In this document: positions 15,477 through 23,839 of the stretch, piece by piece
Layout: every line of letters begins with the position of its first letter
Numbering within the stretch: the first letter of the stretch is position 1
DNA from: Colivivens sp964537205
GTDB lineage: Bacteria > Bacteroidota > Bacteroidia > Bacteroidales > Bacteroidaceae
Assembly (NCBI GenBank): GCA_964537205.1
Contig: CAZHZH010000033.1
Location: forward strand, 1 to 27,103
Reading direction: 5' to 3'
Length of the DNA: 27,103 nt
Notes under the pieces: generated by a model
What the model was told of the DNA's origin: nothing
Databases searched by the model: none
What the model saw: the letters and a program-made list of their open reading frames with translations, nothing else
Position numbers and translations under genes: made by a program

Positions 15477-17261
15477 ATGAAGAATATAAGGAATTTCTGT
15501 ATTATAGCGCATATCGATCATGGCAAGTCCACCTTGGCTGACAGATTGCTGGAATATACCCATACGATAAAGATCACGGAAGGCCAGATGCTCGACGATA
15601 TGGACTTGGAACGTGAGCGGGGCATAACAATAAAAAGTCATGCCATACAAATGGAGTACAAAAAAGATGGGGAAACCTACACGCTGAATCTGATTGACAC
15701 TCCTGGACACGTAGACTTCTCTTACGAGGTGTCGCGAAGTATCGCCGCCTGTGAGGGAGCCTTGCTCGTTGTCGACGCCACTCAAGGAGTGCAGGCGCAA
15801 ACAATATCGAACCTGTACATGGCAATTGACCACAACTTGGAAATTATACCTGTCATAAACAAGTGTGACATGCCGAACGCCATGCCCGATGAGGTGGCTG
15901 ACGAAATAGTGGACTTGTTAGGTTGCAAACGTGACGAGATAATCCTTGCGTCGGGCAAGACCGGCATGGGCGTGGACAAGATTCTTGATGCGGTCATACA
16001 GAGAATACCACATCCGAGTGGCGACGAAAACGCGCCATTGCAGGCTTTGATATTCGATTCGGTATTCAATTCGTTCCGTGGTATCATAGCATACTTCAAG
16101 ATCGTGAACGGTGTGATGCGGTCGGGCGAGAAGGTCAGGTTCATCAATACCAAAAAGGAGTATGTGGCGGAGGAAATAGGAGTATTGAGAATGGACATGA
16201 TTCCAAAGAAGGTGCTTGGCACCGGAGATGTGGGATACATTGTGTCAGGAATCAAGAATGCGGTGGAGGTGAAGGTCGGAGACACTATCACCACCGTGGC
16301 GAATCCAAGCGACAAGGCAATCGCGGGTTTTCAAGAAGTGAAGCCAATGGTCTTTGCCGGCGTATATCCTATAGAAACTGAAGACTATGAGAACTTGCGA
16401 GCGTCGCTCGAGAAACTCCAACTGAACGACGCCTCACTTACGTTCCAACATGAGAGTTCGGCGGCATTGGGATTTGGTTTCCGATGCGGGTTCCTTGGCC
16501 TGCTGCACATGGAGATTGTTCAAGAAAGACTCGACCGTGAGTTCAACATGAATGTCATAACCACCGTGCCTAATGTGTCGTATATGGTGTATGACAAACA
16601 TGGAAAATGCCAGGAGGTGCACAACCCGTCGAGTATGCCTGAACCTACTCTGATAGAACATGTTGAAGAACCGTATATCAATGCCACAATCATAACCACC
16701 GCTACTTATATCGGTCCGATAATGACATTGTGCCTTGGCAAACGGGGAGAGTTGAAGAAGCAGGAGTTTATCGCCGGCAACCGAGTCGAGATTGAGTTCC
16801 TAATGCCGTTAGGCGAGATTGTCATAGACTTCTATGACAAGTTGAAGAGCATCAGTCGTGGTTACGCATCATTTGACTACCATAGCGCCGGCTATCGTCC
16901 GTCAAAGCTTGTGAAGCTTGACATATTGCTGAATGGCGAGAGTGTCGACGCCTTGTCCACGCTGACTCACGCAGATAATGCCGTAGCGCTTGGCAGGCGC
17001 ATGTGCGAACGTTTGAAGGATCTGTTGCCGCGTCAGCAATTCGACATTGCCATTCAAGCGGCAATAGGAGGCAAGATTGTGGCGCGCGAGACGGTGAAGC
17101 AGGTACGCAAGGACGTGTTGGCCAAATGCTATGGTGGCGACGTAAGCCGCAAGCGGAAACTACTTGAAAAACAAAAGGCGGGAAAGAAACGCATGAAGCA
17201 AATAGGCAATGTACAAGTGCCTCAGAAAGCTTTCTTGGCAGTACTAAAACTTGATGATTAA
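15477..17261 (+). CDS. lepA: Elongation factor 4 (LepA GTPase)
   Basis: LepA/EF4 is a translational GTPase that acts on the ribosome. The 594-residue product has all G motifs: the P-loop AHIDHGKST (11-19), RERGITIK (46-53), DTPGHVD (74-80) and NKCD (128-131), then SGKTGMGVD. The EF-G-like domains follow, with GFRCGFLGLLHMEI and EPYINATIITTATYIG. The LepA-specific C-terminal domain starts around SRGYASFDY and ends with the basic CYGGDVSRKRKLLEKQKAGKKRMK. Length and order are typical. It has its own promoter. The C10 peptidase gene starts 44 bp downstream. Confidence 0.98.
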   Translation: MKNIRNFCIIAHIDHGKSTLADRLLEYTHTIKITEGQMLDDMDLERERGITIKSHAIQMEYKKDGETYTLNLIDTPGHVDFSYEVSRSIAACEGALLVVDATQGVQAQTISNLYMAIDHNLEIIPVINKCDMPNAMPDEVADEIVDLLGCKRDEIILASGKTGMGVDKILDAVIQRIPHPSGDENAPLQALIFDSVFNSFRGIIAYFKIVNGVMRSGEKVRFINTKKEYVAEEIGVLRMDMIPKKVLGTGDVGYIVSGIKNAVEVKVGDTITTVANPSDKAIAGFQEVKPMVFAGVYPIETEDYENLRASLEKLQLNDASLTFQHESSAALGFGFRCGFLGLLHMEIVQERLDREFNMNVITTVPNVSYMVYDKHGKCQEVHNPSSMPEPTLIEHVEEPYINATIITTATYIGPIMTLCLGKRGELKKQEFIAGNRVEIEFLMPLGEIVIDFYDKLKSISRGYASFDYHSAGYRPSKLVKLDILLNGESVDALSTLTHADNAVALGRRMCERLKDLLPRQQFDIAIQAAIGGKIVARETVKQVRKDVLAKCYGGDVSRKRKLLEKQKAGKKRMKQIGNVQVPQKAFLAVLKLDD

Positions 17262-17275
17262 ATACTACATATAAC

Positions 17276-17283
17276 AATCTTTG
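17276..17283 (+). promoter_or_regulatory. Imperfect -7 box before the C10 peptidase gene
   Basis: AATCTTTG differs from TAnnTTTG at the first position and lies 22 bp before the ATG. A TTG at 17251-17253 is 22 bp upstream. It is a weak candidate; read-through from lepA is the alternative. Confidence 0.35.
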
Positions 17284-17305
17284 AATAATTAATATAAAAT
17301 ACGTA

Positions 17306-20300
17306 ATGAAGAAAATAATTACATCCGTCTGTTTCGCTCTGTTGTTTACAACGAGCCTGTTTGCTGACCCAATTGACATTGAGAAGGCCAAGCAGTTGGC
17401 ACAGAATTTTATGCCAAGCACTACATCGACTCCTGCATTAGTGAAGAAGGCTGTCAGAAAGAACAGCAAGGGAGTGAGACTTTCCGCGAAAGCATCCGCG
17501 TCAGCACCTTATTATATATTTAGTAGGGGGAAAGGACTCGGCTTTGTCATTGTGAGCGGTGATGACGCTTTGCCTGAAGTGTTGGGATATACAGAGAGCG
17601 GCGATTTCGATGAGGACAACCTGCCTCCGTTCCTTTCATGGTACCTGGAGTATTATGGAGGTTTGGTGGAAGCGGCACAAGCGGAAAACGCGCCAAGAAG
17701 GACCGCTCCACTTGTAAGCGCGACAACCGATCGTGTGGATGTCGCTCCTCTGATCAAGACACATTGGCATCAAAGCAGCCCTTATAATGATAAATGCCCT
17801 ACGTTGAAAGCTGGTGGACGAAGCGCTACCGGGTGTGTGGCTACTGCCGCATCACAGGTGTTGTATTATTGGCGGAAGGATTTGCCTACCGCTACTTTAG
17901 GCAGTACGAGCAGTTATACTTACGGAAGTGAAGCCAATGCCACGACAGCTTTCCCAAAAGGAACCAAAATGAAGTGGGATCTGATGCGAGAGCAGTATTA
18001 CGGTTCTGAACCAAGCGAATATACAGACGCTGTAGCGACACTTGTAGCCTTTGTCGGCGGTGGAGCCGGTTTGACTTATGGCGCAAGCACGGCAGGATAC
18101 AATAACAATTGCCGTACAGTGTTCAGCAATTCGTTTAACTTGAATGGCGGAACGGAAAACAGCAAGGATTGGGGAGAAGCATATAATAATTATTCCGATG
18201 ACGCATGGGCGACACTGCTTTACAATGAACTTATAAAACAGCGTCCGGTTCTGTATAGTGGAGTCAGCTCAAGTGGTGACGGACACGCCGTAGTAGTTGA
18301 TGGCTATCAAGCTTCAACAGGCTATTTCCATATTAACATGGGATGGGGCGGCCAGTCGGACGGCTACTATACGGTGGCAAGAGGCAAGGATCCTAACTGG
18401 GGATTCAACAACTCTTGGCAGGAATGCGTAACAGGAGTGTACCCCAAGAAACAAAACCTGTCAGCCGAGTTTGTCTCGCATGCGACAGTTTACATGAACC
18501 GATCTAATGATTTTACATTCGAAGTCAAAAACAACGGAACACTTGACTATTCGAATGGTATATATCTTTTCGCCGGCACCACAACTTCAAAACCAAGCAA
18601 CTTGTCGTCTGCCAAGAGCAAGGACAATGAAACCGTCATCCCCAATACGGGCGAGGCTGTGAGATTCACTATGTCGGCCAAGCCAACGACTGAAGGCACC
18701 TGGTATATAACCGTGACGGATGGAAGTTTGAATGTTCTGGCCACTCTGCGTGTTGAGACTGTAGTTCCTGAAAGCAAACTCTACCTTAAGGGCATGAGTG
18801 TAGATGGAAGTACTGACTACGAGACACACAACGGAGAGACCTACAGGGTGGTATACAATAGCAAGGCAACGGGAATCGTCGAGTTGCAGGACAGGGGTTC
18901 TACTGGTTTTGAAGGTTCTCCGCGAATGCTGATTTATGAGAGTACGGACGATGGAAAGACTTTTAACTATGTTGGTTATAAGACTTCGAAGGCCGAGATA
19001 GAGAAAGGCGGAAGGCAAACGTTGTCGTATGCGATAACGTCAACAAGCGCATGCCCAATCTCAGTCGGAAACCTTTACTATGGAGTGATGAAGGATACGA
19101 TTGAAAGTCTGCATGTAAGTGACGCCCTGCATAAAGAAGAGGCATCGGACACAATTATACGATTTGTCCTAAAAGGTAGCGATATGGCTGCCGCTGGTTA
19201 TGAAAACGGATGCTTGAAACTTACTGGCACATGGGATGCGAACGCATTTACCACTCTTGCAAAGAAAACGGCATACAAGCAGGCGACAAGTTATGACTTG
19301 ACTGAGGTGGATAAAATATCCGACCTTCCTGTTCCGCCTAATAATCCGAACGCCTTATATTATGTGAATGAGAATGCGAACCCGTCATCAGGTATAAACT
19401 ATATCAAAAATGGAGTGTGTGCCAATTTGACGCTTGTACCAGGATATGACTTCAAGCCGTTGGCTGACTTTAAGGCTGAGACAGCAACACTCAGTGTAAA
19501 TCAGCCTGCTGACAAATGGGGATTCATTACCGTGCCTTTCGATGCGGTTGTCACAACTGGAATAGTCGCACGTCAAATCGATTCACATTCAGCGGCGGGC
19601 ATCAGCGGCAAGACAACCAACGTGACAACTCTTCAGGCAGGACACACTTATGAGGTGATGGCATCAAGTTCGGCTGTGCAGCAACTCACCGGTAAGGATG
19701 TGAACGTGGTAAGTGGCGTACAGGCAAACGTTGATAGTGCTGTAGTAGGCACTTACGTGAATACAACAACACCAAGTGGCGCAATGCAGATAAACGACGC
19801 TGATCCTCAGTGGGTCGATGTCGTCGACGAAGGAACAGCAGTAGAGGCGTTGCGTGGTTATTTCTATGCTTCGAATGTTACGAAGTCGTTCCGCGCTTAC
19901 GCCATGTTGGCACATGATCCGACTTACTTGGTTTTGGCAAAGAGCATAGAGTCCGCATATCAAGCGATAAATGAGTATGAAGATTATAATGCGGCGGCTT
20001 TAACAAACGACTTGAATGCGCGCATTAATACAGGTGAGGCGGCGTTCTCAGCACAAACAATGTCAAATTCAGAGGTACGTGCCTTATATCTGTCCATCGA
20101 CTCTGCAGTTGCCAACTATGTTGCATCTGCCTTTAATCCTGATCTGGACATTGATTGCACTTCGTCAATAGTCAATCCTTCATTCGAGGAAGGCAATGCT
20201 AATGGTTGGACTACTAATGGAAAGGTATACAACGCTACATCATTGCAGTATAAGAGTGTCAATGCAGACGGAACATATTACCTGCATGATTCGCAATCAA

Positions 20301-20773
20301 ATAACACAAGCTCGGGTGTCAGTCAGACCGTGCACGGTCTCCTTCAAGGATATTACAGGCTAACTGCCATGGTAGGCTCCACCGAAGATCACGAGATAAC
20401 GGTGTTTGCCGGTGACTCCACGGTCACTGTAGAGTCAAGCGATTTGGGCAGTCACTATCTCACAAAGGCAATCATCAACGACGTTTATGTTGATGAGACC
20501 GGCGAGCTTGAGATCGGCGTGAAAGCAGGATATTTCTATAAAGTTGATAATTTCACTTTGACACTGACCAAGTATGACGCATCACTTCCTGAGGATGTCA
20601 ATGGAGACGGCTCAGTAGACACTCAAGATGTATTGAAAGTCTATGAATATATACAAGAATCGACTGGTGACGAATCGGGTGCAGAAGGAGATGTCAAGAG
20701 CGATGTTAATGGCGACGGAACGGTTGACACACAGGATGTCTTGAAGATATATGAGTATATCCAAAATAATTAA
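17306..20773 (+). CDS. Secreted C10 (streptopain-like) cysteine peptidase with C-terminal dockerin
   Basis: The 1155-residue secreted protein has a Sec signal (MKKIITSVCFALLFTTSLFA). A C10-type propeptide follows (about 22-130, with PYYIFSRGKGLGFVIVSGDD and LPEVLGY). The papain-like C10 catalytic domain spans about 140-383, with the nucleophile Cys177 in TGCVATAASQ, His327 in GDGHAVVVDG and the FHINMGWGGQSDGYY motif (341-355). Next come beta-rich Ig-like regions (from about 385) and a jelly-roll-like segment (about 955-1090, with NPSFEEGNANGWT). Two Ca-binding dockerin modules lie at 1097-1117 and 1133-1153. Key catalytic residues are present, so it should be active after propeptide removal. 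Relatives include SpeB and interpain. The S41-like gene overlaps its end by 23 bp. Confidence 0.93.
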   Translation: MKKIITSVCFALLFTTSLFADPIDIEKAKQLAQNFMPSTTSTPALVKKAVRKNSKGVRLSAKASASAPYYIFSRGKGLGFVIVSGDDALPEVLGYTESGDFDEDNLPPFLSWYLEYYGGLVEAAQAENAPRRTAPLVSATTDRVDVAPLIKTHWHQSSPYNDKCPTLKAGGRSATGCVATAASQVLYYWRKDLPTATLGSTSSYTYGSEANATTAFPKGTKMKWDLMREQYYGSEPSEYTDAVATLVAFVGGGAGLTYGASTAGYNNNCRTVFSNSFNLNGGTENSKDWGEAYNNYSDDAWATLLYNELIKQRPVLYSGVSSSGDGHAVVVDGYQASTGYFHINMGWGGQSDGYYTVARGKDPNWGFNNSWQECVTGVYPKKQNLSAEFVSHATVYMNRSNDFTFEVKNNGTLDYSNGIYLFAGTTTSKPSNLSSAKSKDNETVIPNTGEAVRFTMSAKPTTEGTWYITVTDGSLNVLATLRVETVVPESKLYLKGMSVDGSTDYETHNGETYRVVYNSKATGIVELQDRGSTGFEGSPRMLIYESTDDGKTFNYVGYKTSKAEIEKGGRQTLSYAITSTSACPISVGNLYYGVMKDTIESLHVSDALHKEEASDTIIRFVLKGSDMAAAGYENGCLKLTGTWDANAFTTLAKKTAYKQATSYDLTEVDKISDLPVPPNNPNALYYVNENANPSSGINYIKNGVCANLTLVPGYDFKPLADFKAETATLSVNQPADKWGFITVPFDAVVTTGIVARQIDSHSAAGISGKTTNVTTLQAGHTYEVMASSSAVQQLTGKDVNVVSGVQANVDSAVVGTYVNTTTPSGAMQINDADPQWVDVVDEGTAVEALRGYFYASNVTKSFRAYAMLAHDPTYLVLAKSIESAYQAINEYEDYNAAALTNDLNARINTGEAAFSAQTMSNSEVRALYLSIDSAVANYVASAFNPDLDIDCTSSIVNPSFEEGNANGWTTNGKVYNATSLQYKSVNADGTYYLHDSQSNNTSSGVSQTVHGLLQGYYRLTAMVGSTEDHEITVFAGDSTVTVESSDLGSHYLTKAIINDVYVDETGELEIGVKAGYFYKVDNFTLTLTKYDASLPEDVNGDGSVDTQDVLKVYEYIQESTGDESGAEGDVKSDVNGDGTVDTQDVLKIYEYIQNN
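20594..20764 (+). repeat. Duplicated dockerin module at the end of the C10 peptidase gene
   Basis: Two closely similar 57-63 base units start at 20594 and 20702. They encode DVNGDGSVDTQDVLKVYEYIQ and DVNGDGTVDTQDVLKIYEYIQ, each a Ca-binding loop plus helix. They are separated by a 15-residue acidic linker. Together they form a type I dockerin-like domain. Confidence 0.85.
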
Positions 20774-21983
20774 TAAAAGACAAGCAGGCGGCTTGATTGC
20801 CGCCTGCTTGTTAGTAGCTTCGTTCATGTCATGTGGTGAAGACAGGACATACGAGTACGAAGAGAAGACTGCGGCATGCCATTGGATGCAGGAAGTCATG
20901 TCGGAATGGTATTTGTGGAATGACAGTATAAAGGACCTGGCTTGGAAAAGTTATTTTGATTCTCCTACAACCTTCATCCAAGAGCTGGTGGCATTGGGTC
21001 CGGGCGACAAGTGGTCATATTGCTTGATCGACACTGTAGCAAGTGACGGAAATCCATGTGGCTACTTTAATCATGCAGATTCTTATGGTATTGATTTTGT
21101 ACTGATGGCCGATCCTACCGGTGAAACTACAAGGCAGTATGCACGTGTCATTACAGTGTACCCTAATTCACCAGCGGAAAGGTGCGGATTGGAAAGGAAT
21201 GACTTCATCTCCCGTATAGATAACAATAACGTGTCATCAACCAACACCTCGCAATTGGTTAATGGACGTTCACGTACGTTGGTAGTCAATAAGCTGGATG
21301 TCAACACTGAAGAAGCCTTATACTATTGGTCATCAATAGATACCATTACGATTGAGAAATCTGAGAAGGTAAGTGTGGACGCTGTCCTGATAAGTAAGAT
21401 TGTGGCAAACGATGTAGGTTATATTCTTTTGTCAAATATGGATGACGCTGACGCTATTGTGCCCTCACTAACCTCACTTATCGACAGAGGTCCGAGTGAA
21501 ATCGTATTCGATTTGAGATTGTGCAACCAGGGTACGGTAGAGTGTGCCCACGAAATAGCCAAACTTGTCAGCAACGTTAGTGGTACATTTTTGCAAACAG
21601 TGTGGAACTCCGACAAGTCCGCCAATAACGCGTCATATACAGTTACGCCGGTAAACAGCGTGCCTTTGTTTTTTATAACAGGTGACAATACACAGGGTGC
21701 GGCAGAATGGCTTCTTTATGGTTTGAGATCACTTGGGCAAACGGACATGACAATAATCGGGACAAAGACCGCTGGTCAGAACGTTATGTTACAGGCAATT
21801 CCTACACAGTATTCCTATACCGTCTACCCGGCTGTGGCATACGTTGAAAACCAAGAAGGTGAATACGACTACTCCTCTGGAATTACTCCAGATTCGGTAG
21901 TGGACGAACTCAATTATGTCAACCTTTATCCGTATGGAAATATATATGAGGTTGTGTTGAACACCATTTTGACCGCTTATTAA
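20751..21983 (+). CDS. S41 peptidase-fold lipoprotein, probably catalytically inactive
   Basis: The 410-residue lipoprotein has a signal ending in FMSC (Cys28). An S41 N-terminal helical region follows (CHWMQEVMSEWYLWND, 43-58), then a PDZ domain (about 115-205, with VYPNSPAERCGLERNDFISRI). The C-terminal tail-specific-protease-like domain contains FDLRLCNQG (253-261), DNTQGAAEW (312-320) and GTKTAGQNV (337-345). In active S41 enzymes these last two segments read TASASE and GKNV/GKG, holding the catalytic Ser and Lys. Here they are Gly316 and Gln343. The ATG lies inside the last dockerin codons of the upstream peptidase gene, implying coupling. It may act as a binding or regulatory partner of that peptidase; this is inference. 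Confidence 0.85.
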   Translation: MSISKIINKRQAGGLIAACLLVASFMSCGEDRTYEYEEKTAACHWMQEVMSEWYLWNDSIKDLAWKSYFDSPTTFIQELVALGPGDKWSYCLIDTVASDGNPCGYFNHADSYGIDFVLMADPTGETTRQYARVITVYPNSPAERCGLERNDFISRIDNNNVSSTNTSQLVNGRSRTLVVNKLDVNTEEALYYWSSIDTITIEKSEKVSVDAVLISKIVANDVGYILLSNMDDADAIVPSLTSLIDRGPSEIVFDLRLCNQGTVECAHEIAKLVSNVSGTFLQTVWNSDKSANNASYTVTPVNSVPLFFITGDNTQGAAEWLLYGLRSLGQTDMTIIGTKTAGQNVMLQAIPTQYSYTVYPAVAYVENQEGEYDYSSGITPDSVVDELNYVNLYPYGNIYEVVLNTILTAY

Positions 21984-21986
21984 TTC

Positions 21987-23438
21987 ATGGACAAGGAAGA
22001 GATAATAAAGACCCCGCATCCTTTGGTCGCATGTGTTCCAATACTTGTCCTGGCAGGTATGATGGTGTTAGTTATCATCCTGTTTGGTAATGACGCTTTA
22101 GGAGGAGGCACCCAAGTCGCGCTGCTTATTTCAACGGCAGTTTGTGTGTGCATCGTAATGTGGAAGTACAAGACTCCGTGGAAAGAGTTGGAAAAGGGAA
22201 TAATCAATACCACAGCCAATTCTGCCGTATCTTTGATTATCTTGCTGCTCATCGGGATGATGTCGGCATCGTGGATGATAAGTGGCATTGTCCCCACATT
22301 AATATATTATGGTGTACAGATCATGTCGCCTACATACTTTCTTGTTAGCACGTGTGTCATTTGCGCCATAGTGTCGGTTATGACTGGCTCCTCGTGGACA
22401 ACAGTGGCGACTATAGGTGTCGCATTAATAGGCATAGGCACAGCTTTGGGTATACCGGAGTATTGGTCGGCAGGAGCTATAATATCAGGCGCATATTTTG
22501 GGGATAAAGTCTCTCCATTAAGTGATACCACCGTACTTGCTTCAACGTGTTCGGGCGTTAACCTGTTTGCACATATTAAAAACCTGTTTCGTACGACTAT
22601 CCCGTCACTCATTCTTACACTGATCATCTTTTTTATTTCTGGTTTCTTTATGGATACTTCGGGCAACATACACATCACGGAGTATACAGAAGGACTGGAG
22701 CGTACGTTCAACTTGTCGTTGTGGACCTTTGTCGTCCCTGTTGTAACAGCACTGATGATCGTGCGGCGTTTGCCCTCGTTGATCGTTTTGTTTGTCTCTG
22801 CGGTTATGGCGGGAATTATGGCTTTCATTATGCAGCCTGATATATTGTTGTTCGTTGGCGGAGGTACGGGGAAGTCAGATACGCTGAGCATGATAAAGGG
22901 GCTTATGATTACCTACTTCTCTTCGACCAATGTTGAGACAGGCAGCACTGCGGTTGACAATCTTGTCAGCACCACTGGAATGGCAGGCATGCTCAATACT
23001 GTTTGGCTTATACTTTGTGCAATGTGTTTTGGCGGTGTTATGGTTGCGAGTCGTATGATACATTCGCTAACATCCATATTAGTAAAGGTCGTCAGCGGCA
23101 CTACGAGTCTTGTGGCATCAACAGTGGTGGCAGGGATCATGAACAATATTCTTTTGTGCGACCAATATGTATCGATTATAATTACGGCTGATATGTTCAA
23201 GGATATATATAAGAATAAGGGATATGAGCCACGATTGCTTTCACGTTCGGTTGAGGACTCGTCTACAGTCACTTCCGTGCTTGTTCCTTGGAATACATGT
23301 GGTATGACTCAAAGTACGGTTCTTGGCGTCCCGACTCTAACATACTTGCCTTATTGCTTCTTCAATATCATCAGTCCGATCATGAGCATAATCATTGCCG
23401 CAATCGGTTGGAAAATAGTGCGTCACGACCACAAATAA
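21987..23438 (+). CDS. nhaC: NhaC family Na+/H+ antiporter
   Basis: The 483-residue polytopic inner-membrane protein has about 11-12 hydrophobic segments. It carries NhaC-family motifs: TANSAVSLIILLLIGMMSASWM, MTGSSWTTVATIGVALIGIG, GAYFGDKVSPLSDTT, and in the second half NNILLCDQYVSI and EDSSTVTSVLVPWNTCG. These antiporters exchange external protons for internal sodium, and some relatives exchange organic solutes, so the substrate is not certain. The ATG is 3 bp after the S41-like stop, indicating an operon with the two preceding genes. The functional link to the peptidase is unclear. The gene ends in an A-rich stretch beside a bidirectional hairpin. Confidence 0.9.
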   Translation: MDKEEIIKTPHPLVACVPILVLAGMMVLVIILFGNDALGGGTQVALLISTAVCVCIVMWKYKTPWKELEKGIINTTANSAVSLIILLLIGMMSASWMISGIVPTLIYYGVQIMSPTYFLVSTCVICAIVSVMTGSSWTTVATIGVALIGIGTALGIPEYWSAGAIISGAYFGDKVSPLSDTTVLASTCSGVNLFAHIKNLFRTTIPSLILTLIIFFISGFFMDTSGNIHITEYTEGLERTFNLSLWTFVVPVVTALMIVRRLPSLIVLFVSAVMAGIMAFIMQPDILLFVGGGTGKSDTLSMIKGLMITYFSSTNVETGSTAVDNLVSTTGMAGMLNTVWLILCAMCFGGVMVASRMIHSLTSILVKVVSGTTSLVASTVVAGIMNNILLCDQYVSIIITADMFKDIYKNKGYEPRLLSRSVEDSSTVTSVLVPWNTCGMTQSTVLGVPTLTYLPYCFFNIISPIMSIIIAAIGWKIVRHDHK

Positions 23439-23477
23439 AAAAAGGCTACCCTTTTTACGTCACGTATAAGAGTAGCC
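23437..23477 (-). terminator. Strong intrinsic terminator, minus strand (also a hairpin for nhaC)
   Basis: Read on the minus strand, GGCTAC (23477-23472) pairs with GTAGCC (23449-23444). CTT/AAG and TACGT/ACGTA pair inside this stem, and seven Ts follow at 23443-23437. No T-run follows the same stem on the + strand. However, nhaC mRNA could form a smaller hairpin, AAAAAGG (23439-23445) / CCTTTTT (23450-23456). The orientation fits the candidate minus-strand small RNA. Confidence 0.75.
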
Positions 23478-23665
23478 ACAACACAAACACAAAATAAAAC
23501 ACGACAAAACTACTAATTGCAAGTATATTCAACGTTGTCAGTCGAAACGGCTTTTCATCATTGAAATATCACATATGAATGACGAGCCTACATTGCAATA
23601 TTTGTAGAGTGAAACTATTAATCATTTAGTTATGATCGCTTTGTCTTGACGCTTTTTTGAAGCGG
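23437..23665 (-). ncRNA. Candidate small RNA of about 225 nt between nhaC and the AbgT-like gene
   Basis: A near-perfect promoter and a strong terminator on the same strand bracket this interval. It encodes no ORF of useful size; an 18-codon ATG frame is at 23625-23569. The RNA can form a 5' hairpin CGCTT/AAGCG directly after the start, several 5-bp hairpins (for example TTTCA/TGAAA, CTACA/TGTAG), and a long-range 8-bp stem GACAAAGC (near 23644) with GTTTTGTC near its 3' end. The size and closing stem are compatible with a 6S-like or other regulatory RNA, but I cannot assign a family. A leader for an unseen minus-strand gene is excluded, since the terminator closes before nhaC. The rest of 23439-23839 is AT-rich and shows nothing else. 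Confidence 0.55.
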
Positions 23666-23669
23666 GATG

Positions 23670-23700
23670 CAAATGTAATGACTTTTTTCTAATCTGCAAA
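23670..23700 (-). promoter_or_regulatory. Minus-strand promoter (TTTG - 19 bp - TACATTTG)
   Basis: On the minus strand, TTTG (23700-23697) is followed after exactly 19 bp by TACATTTG (23677-23670). This is the best match to the Bacteroidetes housekeeping promoter in the window and resembles those of stable RNA genes. It points away from the upstream membrane protein gene and towards the terminator at 23437-23477. Confidence 0.75.
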
Positions 23701-23839
23701 ACATTTTGGAGAATTTTTTTTGTTGTTTTTGTTAATGCCGTTTTGTTGAGGCTGCAATTCATAAAGTTTTAAACTGAAGTGAACGAAATGTGCCATTGTA
23801 GTAATATGCGTTTGCTTTCAGTTGCCGGCTTTACTTCTT

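Noticed and set aside
22307..22891. Minus-strand frame of 194 codons opposite nhaC
   Set aside because: It mirrors the membrane-protein coding bias of nhaC and shows no domain or start signal.
23569..23625. 18-codon ATG frame inside the candidate small RNA as a peptide gene
   Set aside because: It is very short with no supporting signal. It is kept only as a note, since a small RNA could still be dual-function.
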